NCBI GenBank assembly: GCA_029547025.1
Contig: JAKPQA010000307.1
Span: 1 to 45,828, forward strand
From: Armatimonadota bacterium
Lineage (GTDB): Bacteria; Armatimonadota; Zipacnadia; UBA1398; JAKPQA01
DNA: 45,828 nucleotides
Reading direction: 5' to 3'
In this document: positions 16,115 through 24,500 of the stretch, piece by piece
Layout of the letters: each line of letters starts with the position of its first letter
How positions within the stretch are numbered: position 1 is the stretch's first letter
Notes under the pieces: generated by a model
Databases searched by the model: none
What the model was told of the DNA's origin: nothing
The model's input: only the letters and a program-made list of their open reading frames with translations
Translations under genes and position numbers: made by a program

Positions 16115-16270
16115 ATGACCGATCGGGAACAGGACGCGGCGCGGCGCGCGGCTTACGCCCTTTCCGCTCGCCTCTGGGAGCCTGAGGACGCTGTCTTCGG
16201 TACTTGGGAGCCTGAGGAGATGTGCCGGTGCCTCCGGACTGGACGCCCCCCTCAGTCCCAGAAGCTGTAG
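16115..16270 (+). CDS. Possible 51-residue microprotein with WEPE repeats
   Basis: An ATG at 16115 lies 9 bases after the previous stop, behind AGGGG, and opens 51 codons ending at TAG 16268-16270, overlapping the 3' end of the convergent DUF6785 gene by 19 bases. The peptide has two copies of WEPE[D/E], ten residues apart (LWEPEDAVFGTWEPEEMC), from a 14-base direct repeat (TGGGAGCCTGAGGA at 16175 and 16205). The start of the peptide is charged and helical-looking (MTDREQDAARRAAYALSARL). I know no family. It may be a real small protein coupled to the upstream gene, or a degraded gene end. No signal peptide. Confidence 0.35.
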   Translation: MTDREQDAARRAAYALSARLWEPEDAVFGTWEPEEMCRCLRTGRPPQSQKL

Positions 16271-18231
16271 ACCTTCACGTCCTTGATGATGCCGTAGATG
16301 TTCCAGAAGCTCCCCATGGCGAAGTCGCCCAGGATCAGGCCGAAGGCGTAGGGTACGGCGCGTAGGAATGCCCGGTTTCCGCCGTAGCGGATGACTAAGG
16401 ACTTGATGGACCACGCGATGAACAGCGGGCACCACAGGCGCTCCATGGCCCATGAGGCCGACACGGCGTAGCCCGCGGGGTGGATCGGCCACCACAGTAC
16501 CCGCGTCGAGAGCAGCATGCCGCAGAAGGTGAAGGCAGCGCCGAGCGCCGTTGCCGCACCCGAGTGCCAGTTCGGGGGCGTCGGGCTCATCATGCGCGCC
16601 GCGAGCTCGCGCCACGTCTCGCCGCCGATCCAGAGGGGCACTTGCCCGCCCCGCAAGCCTGCGGCGGCGCCCAGGTCATAGTAGAAGTGCAGCTGGGTCG
16701 CGCACGAGAGCACCGAGCCCACGAGGATCGATGCCACCATCGCCGGCCACAACCCGGTCGCTCGGCGCCCGATGGCTTCGTAGAGTTTGAAGGCCTCCGC
16801 CGCGTGGGGCATGGGATGTGAGCGGTAGGCCCGGTTGAACCAGTAGTAGATGGACCCGACCGTCTCGTTCCCCGGGCCGAGAAGGCGGCTGCCGAGGATC
16901 CGATCGAGTGTTTGATGGGGACCGGCGAAGTGCAGGTCGTGGACGGGTAGGCCCATCTCGGCGCGGATCCGGGTCACTGCAAGCGAGACCAGGAAGTAGA
17001 GCACGAAGAAGGCCACCGCATAGCCGGCGGACATCCCCGCGCGCTGGGAGAAGGCCACCAGAAACACGCCGCCCGCGGCGATGAGGCCGTAGGCCAGCCG
17101 GTAGCCCCAACCGCCGGTCTCGTCGCCGGGCGCGGCCTCGCCTCGGATGGCGGCTGCCACCGTTCGTCCCAGGTACCTTCGGCCGATCCACATGGCGAAC
17201 AGCGCCAGGCCCACATAGCCCCCGAAGCTCTGCTCGAGGATGAATGGCGCCCCGGGTAGCGTCACGCCACGCCACGCGCTGAAGACTCGCTCGGCCTTGT
17301 AGAACCAGAAGAAGAACCAGCACGAGAACGACAGCTCCGTCGGCAGCAGCAGGCCCATGCCGATCACGAACGGATAGAAGGATACGGGTGCGAACCCGAT
17401 GGCATTCCATGGAGCGTCGACGAGCTGGCGCCCCAGGTTGAACTGCGGGATGGCGAGCACCACGGTGGGGATGGCGGGAATGGCCGGCTTCAGCGAGTGG
17501 AGGCCGTTCATCAGCTCGACGAAGGCGGCGGCCCCAAAGGCGAGCCACATGGGTCGGCTGTGGAAGATGGGGGTTCCGGGGTCGGTCATCTCGAGCGGGA
17601 GCTGGATGATGGGGAAGCTCAGACGCTCCGAGGCGACCCATCGGTGCCGGAACACCAGGTTCATGCCCAGGAACACGGCGAACAGAGCCACGAGGAATCC
17701 GGTCCACCAGGCGAGCGGCTCGAACCATGGACCCCACAGCGAGGGGTCGTAGGCCTTGTGGCCCCCTTCCCACATGGCTTGCGCCGTTCCCTTATCCACC
17801 ACCATCCAGCTGGGGATGTACTGGTGGAACAGATCGGCCCAGCCGTTCTCGGGCGTCGCATAGTAGTACGGGAAGGCGATGACCGGGATGAGCACTTGGA
17901 CCATGTCGAGGCTTCCGGCAGCACTGGAGAGCGACAGGAGCACGTAGATGGTCAGCAGCTCGGAGTGGGTGAGGGCCCACCGGGGCACCAGGCGCCGCAC
18001 CGGCCAGTTCAGGCCGAGCAGGAGGAGCAGCCAGAACACGACGTTGTAGAACAGGGAGACCGTGGTGGGATAGCCGGCCCAGCGGACCTCCTCGATCTGG
18101 ACCATCCAGTACATGTTCAGGGGCATCAGCGCGAACCCGATGAGCAGCGAGCGGAGAGTGATTCCCCTGGGCGGGGTCTTCGCCAACTCGCGATCGGTTC
18201 GCGGCGCCACGTTCGAGTCTGGATCCTGCAA
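16252..18231 (-). CDS. DUF6785/DUF6784 polytopic membrane protein
   Basis: The start is uncertain. The reading frame is open to 18396, but the region before about 18231 is not conserved-looking. TTG at 18231 follows AGGAGG at 12 bases; GTG at 18210 is an alternative. The ~659-residue product has about 12-14 hydrophobic helices, for example LRSLLIGFALMPLNMYW, SLFYNVVFWLLLLLGLN and ELLTIYVLLSLSSAAGS. Motifs SERLSFPIIQLPLEM, LPTELSFSCWFFFW and NWHSGAATALGAAFTF match the DUF6785/DUF6784 pair found in Armatimonadota and Planctomycetota, which has a distant OPT-transporter look. It could be an oligopeptide or saccharide transporter; no function is established. It stands alone, convergent with the barrel operon and divergent from the gene at 18442. 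Confidence 0.85.
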   Translation of the reverse strand: MQDPDSNVAPRTDRELAKTPPRGITLRSLLIGFALMPLNMYWMVQIEEVRWAGYPTTVSLFYNVVFWLLLLLGLNWPVRRLVPRWALTHSELLTIYVLLSLSSAAGSLDMVQVLIPVIAFPYYYATPENGWADLFHQYIPSWMVVDKGTAQAMWEGGHKAYDPSLWGPWFEPLAWWTGFLVALFAVFLGMNLVFRHRWVASERLSFPIIQLPLEMTDPGTPIFHSRPMWLAFGAAAFVELMNGLHSLKPAIPAIPTVVLAIPQFNLGRQLVDAPWNAIGFAPVSFYPFVIGMGLLLPTELSFSCWFFFWFYKAERVFSAWRGVTLPGAPFILEQSFGGYVGLALFAMWIGRRYLGRTVAAAIRGEAAPGDETGGWGYRLAYGLIAAGGVFLVAFSQRAGMSAGYAVAFFVLYFLVSLAVTRIRAEMGLPVHDLHFAGPHQTLDRILGSRLLGPGNETVGSIYYWFNRAYRSHPMPHAAEAFKLYEAIGRRATGLWPAMVASILVGSVLSCATQLHFYYDLGAAAGLRGGQVPLWIGGETWRELAARMMSPTPPNWHSGAATALGAAFTFCGMLLSTRVLWWPIHPAGYAVSASWAMERLWCPLFIAWSIKSLVIRYGGNRAFLRAVPYAFGLILGDFAMGSFWNIYGIIKDVKVYSFWD

Positions 18232-18441
18232 GGTTGCGCTGATCCTCCTGGAGCGCCGTTCGACAGCTCGTGCTTGGTCGCCTGGGTGTTCCCACCCAAG
18301 TCGCTGCGGGCCTGCTGAGCCGTCCGGGCGGAACCCGCAGGCGGCGTGCTTCGTCATGGAGAAAGACGGATAATGGATTCGGGGTCGTCTGCCCATGGTT
18401 CTTCATTGATGCTCGTGGCTTGGCGAGAGGAGGTCGGACGT

Positions 18442-19905
18442 ATGCGGACGCGATTGATGGTGCTGGGGCTACTCCTCCTCGGGGTTGGGTGGGTGTCCTC
18501 GCCCTCATGGGCGCAGGAGCGGGTCACCGGGCGGGTGTACCTGCCGGTGAATGATGACGCGGAGCTAGGCGAGATCCTCCTCTTCGATATCATCGCTCAG
18601 GCCAACTCCATGCCTCTGATTGACGTGCTCGATCTGCACAATGAGTTCGACCTCTATCCCGAAGAGGTCATGATGGTTCTGTTCCTGGCTCACGAAGGCC
18701 GGGAAGACGCCGACCATGTGGCCGAGATGCGGGCTGACAAGCGCTACGCGTGGAAGCAGATCGCGCAGAGGGAGAAGATCAAGCCCGAGGTGCTGGGCCA
18801 GCCCGACAAGTGGTATAGCCGCGGCGACAAGGACGAGTGGTGGCGTGAAGACCCCGAGGTCGAGCGAGTGGTCATGCTGGACATGCTCGCGGCGGCCTTC
18901 GGTGTGGACATCCGCGCCGTGGAGCAGTGGAGCAACGATGGGCTCGGCTACTCCGACATCGCGTTGGCGCTCGAGCTGGAGCGGCGTTCGGGCAAGTCGG
19001 CCGATGAGTTGCTCTACGCCAAGACGAACCAGGAGGTGCCCTGGAGCCGCCTCGCCGATGACCTTGGGGTGGACCTCGAGGATCTGTACATCAAACGCAG
19101 CTTGCACTACCACGATGCGAGCTTCCAGCCCATCATCCCTGGAGATCGGCGCATCTACCATGGGCGACGGCTGGACCGCGACCACTGGTCACGCCGCGAG
19201 TACCACTACTATGGCGTGGTCTTTGTGGACCCGTTTGACTACGCGTGGGACTACGACCGCTACTTCCCGTATGGCCGGCCAGGACGCTTCGTGCGGTGGC
19301 CGGATGATCGCTGGCACTACCGCCCTCCACTGTTGGAGTGGGCGGGTCCATACGGACATGGGGTCTACCATCCGCCGTACCGACCGAGGCCCGGTTTCGA
19401 CTGGCCCGGCGGGCACCGCCCGGGCGGCTACTACGGGCGCCCCGATGACGGTCGTGACGGCAGGCCGCCGGCTGTGCCCCCGACCCAGAGGGATACACGT
19501 CGTTACTCCGAGAAACTCAACGACCGCGGCACGAGCTCGGTGGTCGTCCCGGGCGGACGCCAGGTGAGGGGTAACGATCCGGGTCCGGCCAGGCAGCCGT
19601 CCTCTGGATCATCCCAGAGCTCGGAGCGGCAGCGGCTGAGGGATCGGCAGCGCGAGGCTGAACAGGCCGAGCGGGCGCGCCGGGTGGCCCCGAGCCCGCC
19701 GCCGAGCAGCCGGGATTCGCAGCCCAAGCAGCAGGTGCAGCCGCGGCCCGAGTCGCGACCCAAGGAGCAGGCGCGTCCCAGCGCGCCGCCGAGCCGGCCG
19801 CAACCCTCGGCGCCCAGCGGGCGATCCGGCGGCAGCAACGGCAGCAACGGCGGCAACGGCGGCAGCGGTGGCGGTGGTGGCGGCGCGAGGGGTGGCCGCC
19901 GGTAG
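18442..19905 (+). CDS. Secreted helical-repeat protein with low-complexity tail
   Basis: The ATG at 18442 follows GAGAGGAGGT with ideal spacing and begins a signal peptide (MRTRLMVLGLLLLGVGWVSS, cut near SWA-QER). The 487-residue product has two related helical units of about 80 residues: residues about 40-120 (LFDIIAQANSMPLIDVLDLH) and about 130-220 (LDMLAAAFGVDIRAVEQW, GYSDIALALELERRSGKS, PWSRLADDLGVDLEDLY). Each unit combines a helix-turn-helix-like turn with a basic PWSRLADDLGV-type end. An aromatic Tyr/Trp/His-rich part follows (YHYYGVVFVDPFDYAWDYDRY), then a Pro/Arg/Gln/Ser-rich tail and a Gly/Asn/Ser end (SNGSNGGNGGSGG). I know this repeat type only as an uncharacterised Armatimonadota feature. 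A role in the envelope or extracellular matrix is a guess. Confidence 0.75.
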   Translation: MRTRLMVLGLLLLGVGWVSSPSWAQERVTGRVYLPVNDDAELGEILLFDIIAQANSMPLIDVLDLHNEFDLYPEEVMMVLFLAHEGREDADHVAEMRADKRYAWKQIAQREKIKPEVLGQPDKWYSRGDKDEWWREDPEVERVVMLDMLAAAFGVDIRAVEQWSNDGLGYSDIALALELERRSGKSADELLYAKTNQEVPWSRLADDLGVDLEDLYIKRSLHYHDASFQPIIPGDRRIYHGRRLDRDHWSRREYHYYGVVFVDPFDYAWDYDRYFPYGRPGRFVRWPDDRWHYRPPLLEWAGPYGHGVYHPPYRPRPGFDWPGGHRPGGYYGRPDDGRDGRPPAVPPTQRDTRRYSEKLNDRGTSSVVVPGGRQVRGNDPGPARQPSSGSSQSSERQRLRDRQREAEQAERARRVAPSPPPSSRDSQPKQQVQPRPESRPKEQARPSAPPSRPQPSAPSGRSGGSNGSNGGNGGSGGGGGGARGGRR

Positions 19906-19938
19906 AGCATCGTTTGCCCTGACGTGGGCGCAGATTCG

Positions 19939-19971
19939 AGCGGGGCTTCCTGGGAGCCAGGGAGCCCCGCT
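19939..19971 (+). terminator. Strong hairpin after the low-complexity gene
   Basis: AGCGGGGCT (19939-19947) pairs with AGCCCCGCT (19963-19971), and the inner CCTGG/CCAGG pairs continue the stem to a GAG loop. It lies 34 bases after the stop at 19905 and before the GH51 gene. There is no T tract, so it may act as a factor-aided terminator or protect the 3' end of the message. Confidence 0.55.
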
Positions 19972-20051
19972 ATCGCGTGGCACCCCCTTTCGCAGGAGCG
20001 GCCCGGGCACCTGAGGAACACCCGGCCATTCCCTTGCCGAGGTGCCGCCAC

Positions 20052-21527
20052 ATGACAACCGGCTCTGCCACGGTCACGCTGCGAACCGACGCTCGGATCG
20101 GGCGTATCCACCCGAATCTCTACGGCCACTTCGCTGAGCACCTGGGCCGCTGCATCTATGAGGGCCTGTGGGTGGGCGAGGACTCGGCGATCCCCCACCT
20201 TCGTGGGATCCGCCAGGACACCGTGTGCCTGCTCCGCGAGCTTGGCGCCCCTGTGATCCGCTGGCCGGGAGGGTGCTTCGCCGACGACTATCACTGGGAA
20301 GACGGCGTTGGGCCGCGCGACCAACGCCCGCGGCGTCTCAACCTCTGGTGGCCCGCCGAGGAGAGCAATCACTTCGGCACCCATGAGTTCATCGATGTCT
20401 GCCGACAGGTCGGTGCGGAGCCCTACATCTGCCTCAACGTCGGTTCAGGCTCCCCTCGTGAGGCACGTGATTGGATCGAATACTGCAACGCCGAGGGCAA
20501 CACCACGCTGGCGAACCGGCGCCGGGCCCACGGTCATTCGCAGCCCTTCCGGGTCCGCTACTTCGGTGTCGGCAACGAGAACTGGGGCTGCGGCGGCCAG
20601 TTCGACCCGGTGGACTATGCCAAGGAGTACCGGCGCTACGCCTGCTTTCTCCGCGCCGTGGGCCAGGATGTCCAGCTCATCGCCTGTGGCCATACGACCG
20701 CGGACTGGAACCTCCGCTTCCTCGAGGCCGCCGAGGGTGCCAGCATCGACCATCTGTCCATCCATCGCTACTACGGGTCGGGGCCCTCTACGGGCTTCAG
20801 CGAGGCCGATCACTACCAGCTCATCGCCCGGGCGCACCAGGTTGAGTCGGATATCGACCAGACCGCCGCGGCCCTGCGGCTGCTCCGGCCGGGCAGCCGG
20901 GTCGGCATCATCCTCGACGAGTGGGGCGTCTGGCACCCCGAGGCCCGGGCCGACTCGGGGCTTGAGCAGGCCAACACCATGCGGGATGCGGTTTCGGCCG
21001 CCACCGTGCTGAACATCCTCAACCAGCGCGCCGATGTGGTGACCATGGCCAACATCGCACAGACGGTGAACGTGCTCCAGTGCGTGGTGCAGACCGATGG
21101 CGCGGCCTGCTGGCCAACACCCACTTACCACGTGTTCCGCATGTTCCGGCCGCACATGGGGGCCAACGCGTTCGTGGCCGATGTCGACGGCCCCACTGTC
21201 GAGTACGCCGCAGCCGACGGTGCCCGCCCCTCTATGCCGGCGGTCCACGCGTCGGCCTCGGCCCGCGCCGACGACGGGGCGATGTGCGTCACCCTGGCGA
21301 ACCGGCACCTCACGGATGATGTCGAGTGCCGCATCGCGCTCCCGGGAGGCACCATAGGTGAGGCGAACGCTATTCAGCTGGCGGGCGCCACGGCCGACGC
21401 GCACAACACGGCCGATGCGCCCGAGGCAGTCGCACCCACCGAGGCGCACGTCGAGCGCAGCGGCAACGAGGTGCGCGTCATTCTGGCCAAGTGCTCGGTG
21501 GCAGCAATCCGATTGCGGGTGGGCTGA
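20052..21527 (+). CDS. abfA: Alpha-L-arabinofuranosidase, GH51
   Basis: The ATG at 20052 follows GAGGTG; there is no signal peptide, as usual for cytoplasmic GH51 enzymes. The 491-residue length is typical. Conserved features: IHPNLYGHFAEHLGRCIYEG at 19-38, VIRWPGGCFADDYHWEDGVG at 68-87, the acid/base Glu176 in FGVGNENWGCGG and the nucleophile Glu290 in IILDEWGVWH. The C-terminal beta-sandwich ends in the usual SVAAIRL motif. It releases terminal L-arabinofuranose from arabino-oligosaccharides (arabinan, arabinoxylan) after import. A GH172 gene at 32.4-33.5 kb may act on related furanosides. It is preceded by a strong hairpin and converges with the giant gene ending at 21560. Confidence 0.93.
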   Translation: MTTGSATVTLRTDARIGRIHPNLYGHFAEHLGRCIYEGLWVGEDSAIPHLRGIRQDTVCLLRELGAPVIRWPGGCFADDYHWEDGVGPRDQRPRRLNLWWPAEESNHFGTHEFIDVCRQVGAEPYICLNVGSGSPREARDWIEYCNAEGNTTLANRRRAHGHSQPFRVRYFGVGNENWGCGGQFDPVDYAKEYRRYACFLRAVGQDVQLIACGHTTADWNLRFLEAAEGASIDHLSIHRYYGSGPSTGFSEADHYQLIARAHQVESDIDQTAAALRLLRPGSRVGIILDEWGVWHPEARADSGLEQANTMRDAVSAATVLNILNQRADVVTMANIAQTVNVLQCVVQTDGAACWPTPTYHVFRMFRPHMGANAFVADVDGPTVEYAAADGARPSMPAVHASASARADDGAMCVTLANRHLTDDVECRIALPGGTIGEANAIQLAGATADAHNTADAPEAVAPTEAHVERSGNEVRVILAKCSVAAIRLRVG

Positions 21528-21559
21528 GTAGCGCCACCTCGCGGCGCCTGGCCCCAGAC

Positions 21560-24500
21560 CTACCGCTGCACCACGGTGTAGTGCGCCGTGGGGCTCCAGC
21601 GACCCGATCCGTCGAGGGCGCGGATGTGGAAGAAGTGCACTCCCGCCTTCGGCGGATCGAGGCGCAGCGATGTATCGGTGCCCTCGAGTGTGTCATCAGG
21701 AATGGTTCCGGGGTTGTCGTCGAACACGTAGCTGAAGCCCTGGATGCCCGTGGGATCCGACGCCTTCCAGCTCAGCCTCGGCGCCGTGCTCCCCTCCCGG
21801 TATACGACGAAGTTGTCGATCCAGAACGACGATCCCAGCGGCGTCTCGGGTTGGCCGGCGTCGATGAATGCCACACAGGTGCAGACGAGCCCCTCGGCGT
21901 TGCCCGCCACCTGCCGGGCGGCGGCCTTCAGGTCGAAGTTCCGGACGCTATGCCACTTGCCGTCGGCGATGACGCCCGGGACGCGTGACCGGGCGAGCCG
22001 CTCGTTATCGGTGAAGTTCACCAGCACCTGCTGGCCACCCTCAAGCAGGAACAACAGATCGACTTGGACTCCGGGTGGCACGCAGTAGTCGAAGCCGACC
22101 TTCGGGTTCCTCTCGACGTCAAAGGGCGTATGGCGCATCTCGGCCCGGAACACTTTGCCCTCGGCAAAGGTGATCTTGAGGCTGCTGTCGCCGCTGGCCT
22201 TGGTGGTGGTGTCGATCGCGATCTGCGTCCCGGCGCTGCCGCGACACTCGCCCAGGGCGCCCTGCTCCGGTGTGCCCTCGAAGGGTTCGAAGAAGGCGGT
22301 GGGATGGGTGACCGACGACACCCTCGGGGCTGGCGGCGCCTCCGTGTCGAGTGAGAAGTCCATGGTCCACTGGTATTCGAGGGGCTGGTCGGGCCCGTTC
22401 CCGGCGAAGTCGCGCGCATCCGCCAGCTTCACCGTGACCGTCGACTTGTCCGGGAGCGCCACGGGCTGCGGTGTGGCGTTCTGCCCGCGCCAGATCAGCT
22501 CGCCGGGAGTCGGGAGATACTCGAGTGCGCCGTTCTCGACGGTGAACTCCTGTCCGGCCACTACGAGCTTCAGCGAGGCCGGATCGACGCCCGAGGTGCC
22601 CTGATCGGTCAGCGGGATGCGGATCTCGGACGTGCATGCCACCGCCCCGGGCGCTGGTGTGGGCTCCCCGATGGTCAGTCCGTCGTTGTCGATGATGCAC
22701 GCGTGGTGGATGGGCTTCCCCCAGTTCCCGGCCCCGTCCACCAGCCGCAGGTGGAAGTACGCGGTGCCGTCGGGGACGCCCGGGCACACGGCGCTCGTCT
22801 CCTGCGTCACCACCGTCTCGGGAGGGACGGTGTCCGGATGGTCATCGACGACGTAGCTGGCTCCGGCGATGCCGGACGCGTCCTCGGCCTGCCAGACCAT
22901 GGACAACCCCTGCCGGGCGCTGGTGACCCCGAACACGGAGAAGTTGTCGATGTGGAGGCTGGACCCGCGCGGGTTACCCGGCCAGCCGGTGCCCCCAATC
23001 CGTACCGATCGGATGATAAAGCCCGAGGGCTTGCGGATCCGCTTGGCCAGCATGGCGTGTAGGTTGATCTCAGCGTGGTGCCATTGGCCATCGGCGGTCT
23101 TGGGGTCGATGGCGCGGCCCAGCGATGGGTACTCGCCGTCATTGTCGGTCATCTTGAGTAGGCGATAGACCCCGTCGCCTGTCTGGATGATCAGATCGAT
23201 GCGCATCCATGGATCGATGCGGTAGTCGAAGCTGATGACGCGGTACTTGCCCGCGTCGAATGGCTCGCGTCGGATGTAGGTCTGGAAGGCGCCGCGCGAG
23301 TCGGTGCAGTACACGCGCAGGCTGCGGCGCCCCGACGCCGCGGTGGTGTCATCGAGCGCGATCTCGGCCCCGCTCCCGCGGATCGCCTGCCACTGCCCCA
23401 TGTCGCGTGGCGAAGCACTCTCGAAGGTGTCCGTCGTCAGACAGCTGCCGCCCGAGATAATCCTTGGGGTGTCCGGCGGGTCCTTGTCGGCGGAGAATGT
23501 CAGCTTCACCTCGGCCGGCCGCGGCTGCGCTGCCGAGTGGCCGATGCGGTCCTCCACATGTGTCAGAGCCACCTCGACGACTTGGCCATTGGCGATGGAC
23601 TTGAGGGCTGAGGCGAGGTCGACCTGCACGGAGGCGCTGTCCGGGCCGATGCGGACGGCGGGGTCGGCGGCCGTGAACTCCTGGCCGCTGACCGCGACAC
23701 GGATCGATTCGGGGCGGATGCCTGACCCCTCGTCGGCGACCGGGATGGTGATCAGGCCCGCGGCCCTCGGCTGGTCGATCCCCGCGGGCATGGAAACCAC
23801 GGGGGCTTCCCCGTCCACGCGGAATGGGTGGTGCAGCGCGGGTTGCCACGTGCCATCCGCGCCACATGCGGCGACGTGGGCATACCAGGTGCCTGGCTGA
23901 AGGCCCTCGGCGGTGAACTCGCCCTTGGCACCGGTGATCCGCGTCTCCTTGGGGGGGTCGGTCAGGGGACTCTGGTCGACCACGTAGCTGAACCCGGTCG
24001 CCTGCCGGCGTCTGTCGGCGACCTGGAAGGTGGCCGTCGGGCCGCCGCCGCTGTAGACGCTCAAGTTGTCCACCCAGTACGTTGCGCCGGCCGGATTTCC
24101 CGTCAGACCCAGTGACAGACCACGATCGTGGGTGAAGTTGCCGAACTGCACCTCGCTGATTCGTGCGTTCTTGGCGTCGCCACCGACCCCGGCCAGCGCG
24201 GCACCGAGGTCGAACACGGCGTGGTGCCACTGGCCGTCGGGGACGACGCCACCGATGGCGCCGAGCAACACGTGGCCTGGCGTTACCTGGCGTCCGCCGG
24301 TGAACGCGACGACGTAGTCGCTGGCGGAGCCCTTGAGCAGTAGGTTCACCTTGACCTCGGGGGTCACGCGGTAGTCGAAGGCCAAGACATTCGTTTCGCC
24401 AATGCGGAAGTCAGTGCCGAAGGCACGGAAGGCAAAGCTCCCTCCCGCCCCCTCGTTCGTCACACGCAGGCATCCCTTGCCCGATGCCGGGTTGGCCGTG

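Noticed and set aside
20445-21449. 334-codon minus-strand frame inside the GH51 gene
   Set aside because: The plus strand carries all GH51 catalytic motifs; this is a high-GC shadow frame.
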